Shown: positions 27,269-36,216, counted from the first letter of the stretch. The stretch: 64,000 nt of DNA from Methanococcoides sp052057775 (GCF_052057775.1 NZ_CP195121.1:1426001-1490000); one strand, 5' to 3'. Numbers and translations are program-made. Notes: generated from the letters alone by a model not told the origin.

Positions 27269-28501
27269 TTACCCAAATTTCTCGATATAGTTCTTGTAGG
27301 CTCTTATGTACTCTGCATGAGGCCATATCAGGGGTATCGTTACGTATGCCATTCCATCCTTCCATTTCGGATGTTTTCGGATATTCTCTATCATGGTGAG
27401 CTTGCTGTCCCTGAGGATCTTTGCGTTGGTGTAGTCCTCATACCACATCTCGAACCTTTCGATGGTCGAAATGTGCTCAGGTAACTGGTAGTTGTGTGCC
27501 ATGTCAACCACCCAGCCCAGGTACATCTCTGCCATATCCTCGTCATCAATAGCAATGTAGTGGTTCGCCAGCTGGCATGTGAAGTGACACCAGGGGCCAT
27601 ATCCGCCATTGTTCCTGTCCCACATCTCAGGATAGCGGTTCAAACCCCCGATCTCCTTATCCCAGAGTTTATCATGTATCCTCCTGACAGTATAACGGTT
27701 CTTGATGTCATGCTGGCCTATGAGCTCAAAGTATGCAGGCGCGTATTCCACAACATCAACATCGATGACGCTTGATGCAAAGGCATCATATCCGATAGGG
27801 TTACTGCTTTTCTCTTTTACGCGTATGCATTTGATAAACGAACGCCTGCGGGGGCTGTACATGCGGGTGAGAATAGCTTCCCTGATCTTTCCGGCTTCTG
27901 TTTTCCATATGTCTACATCTTCTTCAAGAGCTTCTCCCATATTAACTGCTGCCTCTATTCCTGCACAGCATGCTGAGTTGGCATATATCTCAAATCCATG
28001 TTCATAGGCAGGATATTCATGGATACTGTTAACGGTATGGATCAGGTCCACTTCTTCGTTCTTGTTCATCAGTATGAACTCTACGGCCTTTTTGACGGTT
28101 TCCCAGTGCTTTTCCACAAAGACCCTGTCAGCCATTGATTCAAAGAAGAGGCCACCTGTTGCTTCGAAATATTTGCCCATTGCATAAAGTACAAGGCCGT
28201 TCCCATCGATCTGCAGGTCCTTGTAGCTGGCATCATTTCCGTCAATATCATATCTCTGGGAAAATTCTCCCAGTGGTTTCTGTGAATTCAATACAAATTC
28301 AAGACCCCTTCGGGCCTCGTCCAGCATTTCGGCATCAATACATCCAAGTATTGCCACCGAGTGGTCCCTTGGGTAGATAAACGGATAACGTGTTCCCGGG
28401 GGGCTGGCATAGAAACCTCCCTTTTCGTGCTGGTTGTTCTTAAGGATCTTAACGCTGTTCTCATATAGTTTTTCAGCTTCGATCAGGTTCAAAGAATTCA
28501 C
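27269..28501 (-). CDS. GH15-like glycoside hydrolase
   Basis: A 410-residue cytoplasmic protein of the glucoamylase-like (alpha/alpha)6 barrel family. It has YPFIYPRDHSVAI near residue 37, the SQRYDIDGN block near 105, QIDGNGLVLYAM, and HGFEIYANSACCAG. No signal peptide is seen, so the substrate is intracellular. The start overlaps the stop of the preceding gene by four bases, and that gene follows gpgP, which places this hydrolase in the glucosylglycerate operon. It could hydrolyse glucosylglycerate or a related alpha-glucoside or storage glucan. This is inference from context. Confidence 0.82.
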   Translation of the reverse strand: MNSLNLIEAEKLYENSVKILKNNQHEKGGFYASPPGTRYPFIYPRDHSVAILGCIDAEMLDEARRGLEFVLNSQKPLGEFSQRYDIDGNDASYKDLQIDGNGLVLYAMGKYFEATGGLFFESMADRVFVEKHWETVKKAVEFILMNKNEEVDLIHTVNSIHEYPAYEHGFEIYANSACCAGIEAAVNMGEALEEDVDIWKTEAGKIREAILTRMYSPRRRSFIKCIRVKEKSSNPIGYDAFASSVIDVDVVEYAPAYFELIGQHDIKNRYTVRRIHDKLWDKEIGGLNRYPEMWDRNNGGYGPWCHFTCQLANHYIAIDDEDMAEMYLGWVVDMAHNYQLPEHISTIERFEMWYEDYTNAKILRDSKLTMIENIRKHPKWKDGMAYVTIPLIWPHAEYIRAYKNYIEKFG

Positions 28502-29028
28502 TCCTTTTCAAGATGGTTTATCTTACAAACGTAATAGGCTTTCTCAAGATATGTGTCAACTTCCTCTTTTGTCATATTTGCCTTTTCAAGGGCTTTCTCG
28601 TTGTAGACTATGTTGTTGGTCCGTGGGCATCTTGACCCTACGTTGAGAAGCTCAACACCGGCCAGTTCACCACGTCTCCTGATGTAGCTGTGATGAAGTA
28701 TTCCTGTGACAGTTGTAAGTGCAGGGTATTTCCACCCGTCCTCTGCTTCCATCATCTGTTTGTTGGAAAGGTTAACAAGCTCTATGAACTGTGAAGGTCT
28801 CTCCCCGTATATCGTTATGAAATCAAGAAGTGTGTTAGCGAACGGGCATACAGGTAAATAGTTCACATCATTCTCGCGTGCACCTTCAAACCCCGGTCCT
28901 TCGATCTCAGCCAACTCCTCCCCTATCTCGCGGAGCCACTCCAGTGCGTTCTGGGCTCCGTTCTTATCCACCATTTTGATGATCCCTATCAAAAAGGCCC
29001 TTGAAATCATATTCTCAATTCGTATCAA
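28498..29028 (-). CDS. Conserved hypothetical protein of the glucosylglycerate operon
   Basis: A 176-residue soluble protein that I do not recognise. It contains scattered conserved-looking cysteines (VCPFANTLLDF near 60, SRCPRTN near 133, VCKIN near the end) and a mixed helical profile. The initiation codon is TTG at 29028, supported by GGGGG seven bases upstream. It lies about 32 bases after gpgP and is coupled by a four-base overlap to the GH15-like hydrolase gene. The context suggests a role in osmolyte metabolism, but no activity can be assigned. Confidence 0.72.
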   Translation of the reverse strand: MIRIENMISRAFLIGIIKMVDKNGAQNALEWLREIGEELAEIEGPGFEGARENDVNYLPVCPFANTLLDFITIYGERPSQFIELVNLSNKQMMEAEDGWKYPALTTVTGILHHSYIRRRGELAGVELLNVGSRCPRTNNIVYNEKALEKANMTKEEVDTYLEKAYYVCKINHLEKE

Positions 29029-29060
29029 TCAATGTCCCCCTTTAGTTACTCTTCACTGAA

Positions 29061-29876
29061 TTACTGATCTTTCCCGATCAGATCACTGATCGCTTTATTC
29101 CATCCTAAAGGCCCGATACCCTCTACGCGCCTTATATTCGGATCAGTTATGGATAGGTCATGTATGCTTCCTGGCTTTTGTACAAGTACGGGTATATCCA
29201 CAGACTCCAGCATAGGCAGGTCGTTCTGGCTATCACCAAGACCAATAGTAGTAATGTCATTGAACTGCTGTCTGTAAATATCGCTCAGGATTCTGACCGC
29301 TTTACCCTTATCGTTATTCCCGATGATGTGCCAGTACCTTCCTCCTCTTGTGTGGTTGTACCCTGCAGCCGCGATAAGTTCTTTCATCTTAGAGGCTTTC
29401 TCTTCGGTCTCATCGATTATCCTGAATACCTCGTCATACTCCCGTATCTTTGCAAGCTCGGCAGAGCGAAGATCAAGACCTGTATCCTTACTGACCTCCT
29501 CTGCGGTCATATTCCCGAAATTTATAATCTCAATACTGGAGCTTTTGCTGATCTCAACGAGAGTATCTTTCAATATGGAATAACCTGTGCCAAGTTCTAT
29601 GACGTTATAGTTCCCGATCCTGTGGTCAAATTTTACATCGCTGTCAAAATACCCTTCCGGAACGAATATCCCTCCCCCGTTCTCAGATATGAATGGATGG
29701 TGACAGTCCAGTTCCTCAACGTATACTTCAAGCTCGGCGCGTGTCTTGCTGGTACAGAATATCAGTGGTATGGCTTTTTGCTTCAGCAGGTTAAGTGCAG
29801 GTCGTGCTGCTTCGTATGAATAAGTATCATGGTCCACCAGAGTTCCGTCAAGGTCTGTAAATACAATATATCCCAA
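29061..29876 (-). CDS. gpgP: Glucosyl-3-phosphoglycerate phosphatase (MPGP-like HAD)
   Basis: HAD-IIB phosphatase removing phosphate from glucosyl-3-phosphoglycerate to give the compatible solute glucosylglycerate. Motif I is DLDGTLVD, the MPGP signature SENGGGIFVP follows, and the C-terminal Mg2+ motif is GLGDSQNDLPML. Mannosyl-3-phosphoglycerate phosphatases share this fold, but the divergent gpgS gene supports the glucosyl assignment, as does the characterised pathway in Methanococcoides burtonii. It starts with TTG at 29876, with AAGGGGGG about nine bases upstream. Confidence 0.9.
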   Translation of the reverse strand: MGYIVFTDLDGTLVDHDTYSYEAARPALNLLKQKAIPLIFCTSKTRAELEVYVEELDCHHPFISENGGGIFVPEGYFDSDVKFDHRIGNYNVIELGTGYSILKDTLVEISKSSSIEIINFGNMTAEEVSKDTGLDLRSAELAKIREYDEVFRIIDETEEKASKMKELIAAAGYNHTRGGRYWHIIGNNDKGKAVRILSDIYRQQFNDITTIGLGDSQNDLPMLESVDIPVLVQKPGSIHDLSITDPNIRRVEGIGPLGWNKAISDLIGKDQ

Positions 29877-29984
29877 GAAAGTTTACCCCCCTTCTGGCAT
29901 TTTTAAAAAATGAAGCTCTCTGTTGTCATTTTAGTGAGCGGTTGCCAGTTTTACATTTCACTTTCGTATAAAAGCTTATATTGA

Positions 29985-30062
29985 ATGTTCTATATATATG
30001 TATTTAAACTTATCATACAAAGGGAATGGGGAAACGTATTTGCATTTGGGGGAATGCGTTTC
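29985..30062 (+). promoter_or_regulatory. gpgS promoter and 5' leader hairpin
   Basis: A TATA-like box at 29991-29998 lies upstream of gpgS. Some 30 bases past it is an inverted repeat of ten pairs (30031-30040 with 30053-30062, one G-U) with a GGGGG-containing loop. The hairpin would sit near the 5' end of the mRNA, about 60 bases before the ATG. It may affect stability or control translation in response to salt. Confidence 0.5.
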
Positions 30063-30123
30063 TTACTGACTGTTCACCTGGTTATGAGCACTTAACGAAT
30101 TACCGGATCAATTGGGGAGTTAA

Positions 30124-31353
30124 ATGGATTTTTACCAGGAATACATCACAACAATTCATGATTTCAGTATTGATAAAGAAAAACTTATAAAAAGGATCGA
30201 CGAACTAAAATCCCGCAGACCTTCAACACTTATCATTCCCATATTATATGAGGAGGTAAACAATCCTCCTCTTAAGAACATAATCTCTAATCTCAATGAG
30301 TGTACCTGCCTTAATCAGGTAGTTATTGCTCTTGCGGCTGAGACTACGGAAGAATATGTACATGTGGTGGAATTTTTCAGGGAACTGAAAACTCCTCATC
30401 TCGTGGTATGGTGTGATGGTCCCCGTATCCAGCACATCCTGTTCACGATGAAAAAGATGGGAATAGACATTACTTCATTTAAAGGCAAAGGTAAGGATGT
30501 CTGGCTGGCTACGGGTATCGCGACCCTTGATTCTTATGCTATTGCATATCACGATGCTGACATTGTCACTTATTCGAAAGACTTCCCTGCAAAATTATTA
30601 TATCCTGTTGTGGAACCAGAACTGAACTTCTTTTTCAATAAAGGGTATTATGCAAGGATAAACATGGAAAATAAGACCATGCATGGTCGTGTTTTCAGGC
30701 TTTTTATACGTCCTTTGCTTGACACTCTGCAGATGGACATACAGGCGGATGTCCTGAGATATCTGCTTGCTTTCCGTTACACTCTTGCAGGTGAGTTTGC
30801 CATGACCAGTGACCTTGCAATGAACATACGGATCCCTGCGGACTGGGGACTTGAAGTAGGTCTTCTTGCAGAGGTTTACAGAAATGCAACAACTAAAAAG
30901 GTCTGCCAGACCGATCTTGGATATTATGACCACAAGCATCAGGATATAGGTGGCAACAGGTCCGAGGGACTTTGCAAAATGGTCGGTGATATTTTCACTA
31001 CATTTATGAGGATCACTACGGAATCCACAGACCATGTAATCTCACCTTCTTACCTGCATGGCATTCATGTGAAATATAAACGCCTTGGTCAGGACCTGAT
31101 ACGCAGGTATCATGCTGATGCCCTCTGTAATGGTCTTTATTATAACAGGCATGAGGAAGAGCTTTATGTTGATATGTTCGCACATGTGATCACGAGAGCA
31201 GGTGAAGATTATCTTGCCCATCCTTCAGATGTGCTCATGCCTGACTGGACACGTGCGCTTTCGGCGATGCCGGACCTTCGTGAACAGCTATACGAGGCAT
31301 GCCTTGCCGATGAAAGGGAGTATTGCCATGTGCCTGTGAAAGGAGATGACTGA
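30124..31353 (+). CDS. gpgS: Glucosyl-3-phosphoglycerate synthase
   Basis: GT-A glycosyltransferase that transfers glucose from NDP-glucose to 3-phosphoglycerate, the first step to glucosylglycerate, an osmolyte of salt- and cold-adapted methanogens. The metal-binding DxD is in YHDADIVTYSKDFPAKL (about 140), and the LIIPILYEE, CDGPR and GKGKDVWLA blocks match the GpgS/MpgS group. The 409-residue length is right for the archaeal enzyme. GGGGAG precedes the ATG. Divergent from gpgP. Confidence 0.9.
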   Translation: MDFYQEYITTIHDFSIDKEKLIKRIDELKSRRPSTLIIPILYEEVNNPPLKNIISNLNECTCLNQVVIALAAETTEEYVHVVEFFRELKTPHLVVWCDGPRIQHILFTMKKMGIDITSFKGKGKDVWLATGIATLDSYAIAYHDADIVTYSKDFPAKLLYPVVEPELNFFFNKGYYARINMENKTMHGRVFRLFIRPLLDTLQMDIQADVLRYLLAFRYTLAGEFAMTSDLAMNIRIPADWGLEVGLLAEVYRNATTKKVCQTDLGYYDHKHQDIGGNRSEGLCKMVGDIFTTFMRITTESTDHVISPSYLHGIHVKYKRLGQDLIRRYHADALCNGLYYNRHEEELYVDMFAHVITRAGEDYLAHPSDVLMPDWTRALSAMPDLREQLYEACLADEREYCHVPVKGDD

Positions 31354-31378
31354 TCGGAGATATGACCGGAGGCAGGGG

Positions 31379-31714
31379 TTATTCAGGTTCAAAATTTATA
31401 CTGATAGTTCCTGAACTTTCTGCAAGGTTCTTTGACATAAATCCGGCTTCCAGGCTGCACATGTGAAGTACTGCACAGGGGACCAGGCATGTAGAACTGC
31501 ATTTTGCTTCCTTTGCCTTTCTGATGACGTAATTGTCATCAATACCGAATATTTCCATCATCGGGACTTCCAGATGTGATATTTCCCTGATCTTTTCGCA
31601 TGGGCTGTCGATATCGATGATTATCCTGTCACCATCCAGATGTCCGGTTACTGTATGGGTGAACCCACATATTGCAGAATCCACGGTTATCTTTGTCATA
31701 TCTTGATCATCCAC
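31379..31714 (-). CDS. Conserved cysteine-containing methanogen protein
   Basis: A 111-residue protein of unknown function with a cluster of cysteines in CSSTCLVPCAVLHMC (about 75-90), suitable for metal or cluster binding, after a beta-rich N-terminal half. The frame opens with GTG at 31714; an ATG five codons later is an alternative, and neither has a clear Shine-Dalgarno. It is convergent with gpgS, ending 25 bases from it. It looks like the small conserved proteins common in methanogens, but I cannot name the family. Confidence 0.65.
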   Translation of the reverse strand: MDDQDMTKITVDSAICGFTHTVTGHLDGDRIIIDIDSPCEKIREISHLEVPMMEIFGIDDNYVIRKAKEAKCSSTCLVPCAVLHMCSLEAGFMSKNLAESSGTISINFEPE

Positions 31715-31856
31715 TTTAGATTCGATTTCAAATTATGTTTATTCAGGATATTAAATAGAAGATCATCTTCTATTACATATCGAGTAAGTTATCCTTATAT
31801 AAAATTTAGATACATGTTAATTAAATACTTAGGAACCAGGGGTCAGGAGCTATAAT

Positions 31857-33032
31857 ATGTCACATCAACATCCTTCTTCGTCATTATCCCAAAGATCCAT
31901 GAACATACCCCCTTTCTATGTCATGGAAGTGCTTGAAAGCGCCCAGAAGCTGGAAGCTAACGGCAGGGATATCGTCCATCTTGAGATAGGGGAGCCGGAT
32001 TTTCTCACAGCACCACACATCTGCGATGCAGCAAACCGGTCCCTTGCATCCTGCAACACCCGCTATACCCACAGCCAGGGACTTCCTGAGCTGAGAAGTG
32101 CAATAGTGGACGATTACAACAACCGCTTCGGATTAAATCTTGTTCCCGAGCAGGTGCTTGTGACTTCCGGAACAAGTCCTGCACTGATGCTGACCTTCAT
32201 GGCACTTCTGGATCAGGGGGAGAAATGTCTCCTTCCCAATCCTCATTATGCATGCTATCCGAACTTTGTCAGTGCTCTTGACTGCAGACCAAACTTTGCA
32301 TACACATCCGAAGAGAACGGCTTTGGCCTGACCCCTGAGCTTGTATCCGAGAAACTTGATGCTGAGACCAGTGCTATCCTGATCAACAGCCCTTCCAATC
32401 CCACAGGCTATGTGATGTCATCAAAGGAGATGCAGGGGATCGCAGAAATAGCGGAAACCCAGGGCAATATCCCGATAATCTCGGACGAGATCTACCAGGG
32501 TCTGATCTATGGCGGAAAGGACCACAGCATTCTGGAATATACTGACAATGCCTTTGTCCTCAATGGATTCTCCAAGAAGTACTGCATGACAGGCTGGCGT
32601 CTTGGTTATCTTATCGCACCGCTTGATTGCATGAGGGTACTGCAAAAGCTCCAGCAGAACTTCTTCATCTGTGCCAACAGCTTTGTACAGGAGGCGGGTA
32701 TCGCTGCGCTTCGCGGACCTCAGGATCATGTTGACAAAATGGTGGCGACGTATGACGAACGCAGGAAGTACATGCTGAAGAGGCTGAAGGATATTGGTTT
32801 CAGGGTAGGGTATGAGCCAATGGGTGCGTTCTATGTGCTTGCTGATGCCAGTGAATTTGGAACTGATTCCCTCGAAATGAGTAGGAAGATACTGAATGAA
32901 GCAGGTGTTGCTGTTACTCCGGGTATTGATTTCGGGGATGGCGCTGAAGGGTATATCAGGTTCTCATATGCTAACAGTCTGGAGAATATCGAGGAAGGTA
33001 TGAAGAGGCTTGATGCTTTCCTGAATGGGTGA
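31857..33032 (+). CDS. PLP-dependent aminotransferase, class I/II
   Basis: A 391-residue fold-type I aminotransferase of the aspartate-aminotransferase-like group. The PLP lysine is in GFSKKYCMTGWRLGY, with upstream NSPSNPTGYVM (cofactor ring contact) and SDEIYQGLIY. The C-terminal arginine that binds the substrate carboxylate lies in YIRFSYANS. GGAG precedes the ATG. It is monocistronic. The substrate is probably an aspartate or aromatic amino acid, but it cannot be fixed by sequence reading alone. Confidence 0.9.
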   Translation: MSHQHPSSSLSQRSMNIPPFYVMEVLESAQKLEANGRDIVHLEIGEPDFLTAPHICDAANRSLASCNTRYTHSQGLPELRSAIVDDYNNRFGLNLVPEQVLVTSGTSPALMLTFMALLDQGEKCLLPNPHYACYPNFVSALDCRPNFAYTSEENGFGLTPELVSEKLDAETSAILINSPSNPTGYVMSSKEMQGIAEIAETQGNIPIISDEIYQGLIYGGKDHSILEYTDNAFVLNGFSKKYCMTGWRLGYLIAPLDCMRVLQKLQQNFFICANSFVQEAGIAALRGPQDHVDKMVATYDERRKYMLKRLKDIGFRVGYEPMGAFYVLADASEFGTDSLEMSRKILNEAGVAVTPGIDFGDGAEGYIRFSYANSLENIEEGMKRLDAFLNG

Positions 33033-33134
33033 TAGCTGAAGGTCTAATAATTTGCTTGAATTTTTTACAAAAAATGTTCCTTACAAAAATAAGAAATCCG
33101 ATTAACACAGATTTCTTTTTACAGAGGTGTGTGA

Positions 33135-33770
33135 GTGGAGAAAGAAGTCAGACCTTCAATAAAAGTATCAAAAAATGGACCATATATTGTGAAAGACCTT
33201 AAGGCACTCAGGAATTCAAAGGGTGTTTTCATCGAGACAAAACCTGTTATGGCACTTTGCAGATGCGGTGGGTCAAAAAATATGCCATTTTGTGATGGAA
33301 CGCATTTAGAGAACGATTTTTCCGGAGAAAAAGATAAAGACCGTGTTCCCGACAGGGTTGATACTTACGTCGGAAAACATATTACCATTCATCGTAACAG
33401 GGATGTATGTTCTCACGTGGGCCATTGTGTTCGTAATATGCCTTCTGTTTTCAGAAAGGGCGATGAACCCTGGGCAGACCCGGATGCTGCAGACCCGGAG
33501 GAGATTGCAAAGCTCATCAGGACCTGTCCTTCCGGCGCATTGAGCTATACTGTTAATGGGGAATTGCATAAGGATTATTCCCATGGTCCGGAAATTTTCG
33601 TTCTGAAAGATGGACCTTACAATGTTACCGGGGTCAGGTTTGATGATCCTGATGGTTCAGTACCCGAAACCCAGGACCATTATGCTCTCTGCAGATGCGG
33701 TGAATCTGGAAATAAACCATTCTGTGACGGCCGGCACTCCACTGCTAAATTTAAGGACAATAAGAATTGA
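33135..33770 (+). CDS. Iron-sulfur protein: CDGSH - mono-cluster ferredoxin - CDGSH
   Basis: A 211-residue protein with three metal centres visible. Two CDGSH [2Fe-2S] motifs (CRCGGSKNMPFCDGTH near 45 and CRCGESGNKPFCDGRH near 185) flank a divergent ferredoxin domain (CSHVGHCVRNMPSVF ... CPSGAL). The order is CDGSH-Fer4_19-CDGSH. CDGSH clusters are usually labile and redox- or pH-sensing, so a redox carrier or cluster donor is likely. Initiates with GTG. An 8Fe ferredoxin gene lies convergent just downstream. Confidence 0.88.
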   Translation: MEKEVRPSIKVSKNGPYIVKDLKALRNSKGVFIETKPVMALCRCGGSKNMPFCDGTHLENDFSGEKDKDRVPDRVDTYVGKHITIHRNRDVCSHVGHCVRNMPSVFRKGDEPWADPDAADPEEIAKLIRTCPSGALSYTVNGELHKDYSHGPEIFVLKDGPYNVTGVRFDDPDGSVPETQDHYALCRCGESGNKPFCDGRHSTAKFKDNKN

Positions 33771-33830
33771 ACCAACAGGTAGAACAGGAATTGGAAACAA
33801 ACTACTGAATATAAAAATAGAAAGATGAAT

Positions 33831-33850
33831 GGAATAAGCCTGCTTATTCC
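33831..33850. terminator. Perfect palindrome between CDGSH protein and ferredoxin genes
   Basis: Nine-base arms (ggaataagc / gcttattcc) around a two-base centre form a perfect inverted repeat. It covers the ferredoxin stop codon and last codons. Between convergent genes it probably ends or protects both mRNAs. Confidence 0.5.
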
Positions 33851-34020
33851 ATTGAGATTGCTTCGGATGGACAGGAGTCCACACATATACCACATTCAGT
33901 ACATGCGTCAGCATCTACTACAGCGATGTTTTCGCCGTCCATTGAAATTGCTTCTGCAGGGCAGTCATCTACACATACTCCGCATCCAACACATTCGTCT
34001 TTGTTAACTACAGCTACCAT
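33844..34020 (-). CDS. 2[4Fe-4S] ferredoxin, 58 residues
   Basis: A small electron carrier read directly from the sequence: MVAVVNKDECVGCGVC... through ...SEAISME. It has two classical motifs, C-V-G-C-G-V-C-x3-C-P and C-T-E-C-G-I-C-x3-C-P, each binding one [4Fe-4S] cluster, in two near-repeats of about 28 residues. The ATG at 34020 is preceded by GAAAGGAT. Such clostridial-type ferredoxins carry low-potential electrons in methanogens. Nothing in the sequence identifies its redox partner. Confidence 0.93.
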   Translation of the reverse strand: MVAVVNKDECVGCGVCVDDCPAEAISMDGENIAVVDADACTECGICVDSCPSEAISME

Positions 34021-34238
34021 TATTATTCTATCCTTTCAAATTGGTTTAATTTGCATTAGTTGCAAATTTTACAATATACTCATTAAATAATATTTGATAA
34101 AAATGCATCGAATATCAAAACAAGGTTTGCTAAATGCCATGCTTATGAAGTTGAAAAAGAATGTAATTGTTAAGCAAGTTAATGGTCATAAAAAATTAGC
34201 TAGCCGAAAATGGCTAGCAGTATATGCCTAGGTAAATA

Positions 34239-34589
34239 TTAACAAACTCCAAGAGCTACAAGCAGCTTCTTTATATCTGCCTTAGAGCTTTCGACAAAAA
34301 TTCCTCTTGTACCTGAAATAACAACTGTCCACTCGCCGCCGCTGTACATCCAGTTATGTCGAGGTACCCATTTCATATCGTAGAGTTGGGAGTATGCACT
34401 GGCCAAAGTATCAAACATCGTGTTCACAGTTCCACAGAACTTAGCTGTCATTTCGGCCATATCTTCGGGCATTTCAGTTTTGGATTTATAGTCCACAAGT
34501 TTTCCTTCAGAAGTAAAAATTCCAGCTGCTATTACGCCTTCAAACTCCAGAAGCTCATCTAATGATAGATTACATTCTTTTCCTGTCAT
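34239..34589 (-). CDS. DUF2173 / roadblock-LC7-like small protein
   Basis: A 116-residue protein with the roadblock/LC7-like pattern: a strand-loop start (LDELLEFEGVIAAGIFTSEGKLVDYKSK), a central helix (AEMTAKFCGTVNTMFDTLASAYSQL), and a final beta-alpha segment (EWTVVISGTRGIFVESSKADIKKLLVAL). This fits DUF2173. Such proteins often act as regulators or scaffolds of small GTPases, but no GTPase gene is adjacent. Monocistronic, with a leader hairpin upstream. Confidence 0.75.
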   Translation of the reverse strand: MTGKECNLSLDELLEFEGVIAAGIFTSEGKLVDYKSKTEMPEDMAEMTAKFCGTVNTMFDTLASAYSQLYDMKWVPRHNWMYSGGEWTVVISGTRGIFVESSKADIKKLLVALGVC

Positions 34590-35007
34590 ATTCTAACCCC
34601 AAATCACATTGAGAGTAATTACTTAACTCCCCATATCAATGGGGAATCTTGTTGTATATAAATATAATTGTACACTTTGTTTACCCAAACTAGTAATAAA
34701 AGTAGAGATTGCTATGATCTAAAAAAAGTACGATTTTAGAAAAAGCAACTTTCTGAATTCAATCTGTTGTGCAAAATTAGTGTAAAACCTCTTTGCCATA
34801 TTATTTTTTTTGTATATATCCCCTGACTTTCTATATAGGGAGAAATTCGAACTATCTCGAAGGACAATTTGAACTATGTAATGTATAATCAGTAACATTT
34901 GATAATACTAATTAAAAAGAACTGACGTTAGGGGTAGGATCAAATCAAGGTTAATAATAGAAAGAAAAAAAAGTTCGTATGCGACAATAGCATACGAGTA
35001 ATTAATT
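34590..35007. other. 418-base AT-rich spacer: DUF2173 promoter and argG 3' region
   Basis: On the minus strand a TATA-like box (34655-34666) lies upstream of the DUF2173 gene, and a six-bp hairpin (34629-34634 with 34639-34644, loop ATCA) falls at the probable start of its leader. The right end holds the argG terminator. The middle (about 34700-34970) is AT-rich with no coding signal. A near-direct repeat TTCGAACTAT / TTTGAACTAT is seen at about 34847 and 34868. Confidence 0.45.
34975..34997 (-). terminator. argG terminator hairpin
   Basis: An eight-bp stem (34975-34982 with 34990-34997, seven-base loop) begins 11 bases after the argG stop. In the gene's sense it is followed by a long U-rich run (CTTTTTTTTCTTT). 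A good intrinsic-type terminator closing the carA-carB-argG unit. Confidence 0.65.
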
Positions 35008-36192
35008 TCAGTTCTGGTCTACGAACTTCCTGAACAGGCGAGCCTGGAATCCATGGTACTTTGCAAATCCTTCGGCATCCTTCTGGTCGATGGCGGTTCC
35101 ATCGAAGGATACAAGCTCCTCTGAGTAGAGTGCTGCCGGGGATGTCCTTGCAAGGATTGTGAGGCTTCCCTTGTACAGTTTCACAGTAACGGTACCATTG
35201 ACACGTTTCTGTGTGTTGTCGATGAATGCGTTCAGGTCATCGTAAAGTGGTTCGTCCACAAGGCCGTAGTATGCAAGCTCGGACCACTGTTCGTCAACCA
35301 TTGCCTTGAACTTGAGCTCAGCTCTTGTAAGGACCAGTTTTTCAAGGTCCTTGTGTGCTGCAAGGAGTACGGTTGCTGCAGGGTGCTCGTAGTTCTCACG
35401 TGCCTTAAGTCCGAGGACACGGTCCTCGATCATGTCAGTACGTCCTACACCGTGTGTGCCTGCAATGACGTTCAGCTTCTCGATGAGCTCAACACCGCCC
35501 ATCTTCTCACCGTCAAGTGAGACCGGCACACCGTTCTGGAAACCTATCACGATGGTCTGGGCGTCAGGTGCATCCTCGGGGGAAGCTGTCCATTTGTAGA
35601 TCTCCTCTGGTGGGATGTATCCGGGGTCTTCGAGCTTTCCACCCTCGATGCTTCTGCTCCAGATGTTCTCGTCAACGCTCCATGGCTTTGCAGCGGTGAC
35701 ACCTACAGGGATGCCGTGCTCCTTAGCGTATTCGATCTCCCACTCACGCGTGAGGTTCATCTCCCTCATAGGTGCAATGACATCCATGTCGGTAAGTCTG
35801 AACACTGCCTCGAAACGGAGCTGGTCATTACCCTTGCCGGTACAGCCGTGTGCCAGTGCAACAGCACCTTCCTGCTCAGCGATCTCGACGACCTTCTTTG
35901 CGATGAGAGGACGTGCGATGGATGTTCCCATTACATAGCCTTCGTAGTCACCATTGGCCCTGATAAGAGGGAAGATGTAATCGTTCACGAACTCCTCTCG
36001 GACATCAAGTGTGAAGTGGAGGTCGCTGATCTTCTTTGCCTTCTCCTCTGCCTGAGCAACATCTTCCTTTGGCTGTCCTACATCGACTGCCACTGTTATG
36101 ACTTCGTCATATCCGTATTCCTCTTTGAGGAGCGGGATACAGATGGATGTGTCCAGTCCTCCGGAATAAGCAAGTACTACTTTCTTTGACAT
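35008..36192 (-). CDS. argG: Argininosuccinate synthase
   Basis: Joins citrulline and aspartate using ATP. The PP-loop AYSGGLDTS (residues 8-16), GCTGKGNDQLRFE (citrulline/aspartate site) and the SRSIEGG-LEDP block are intact. The 394-residue length is normal. It starts 24 bases after carB in the same direction, so carbamoyl phosphate synthesis and this arginine step are probably cotranscribed. Complete and unremarkable apart from that arrangement. Confidence 0.97.
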   Translation of the reverse strand: MSKKVVLAYSGGLDTSICIPLLKEEYGYDEVITVAVDVGQPKEDVAQAEEKAKKISDLHFTLDVREEFVNDYIFPLIRANGDYEGYVMGTSIARPLIAKKVVEIAEQEGAVALAHGCTGKGNDQLRFEAVFRLTDMDVIAPMREMNLTREWEIEYAKEHGIPVGVTAAKPWSVDENIWSRSIEGGKLEDPGYIPPEEIYKWTASPEDAPDAQTIVIGFQNGVPVSLDGEKMGGVELIEKLNVIAGTHGVGRTDMIEDRVLGLKARENYEHPAATVLLAAHKDLEKLVLTRAELKFKAMVDEQWSELAYYGLVDEPLYDDLNAFIDNTQKRVNGTVTVKLYKGSLTILARTSPAALYSEELVSFDGTAIDQKDAEGFAKYHGFQARLFRKFVDQN

Positions 36193-36216
36193 GTTAAATC
36201 GTTCCTTAAATGATAA

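Noticed and set aside
29160..29819. 219-codon plus-strand frame over gpgP
   Set aside because: Antisense to the motif-complete phosphatase gene.
33825..34007. 60-codon plus-strand frame over the ferredoxin gene
   Set aside because: Its opposite strand encodes a perfect 2[4Fe-4S] ferredoxin with a good ribosome site.
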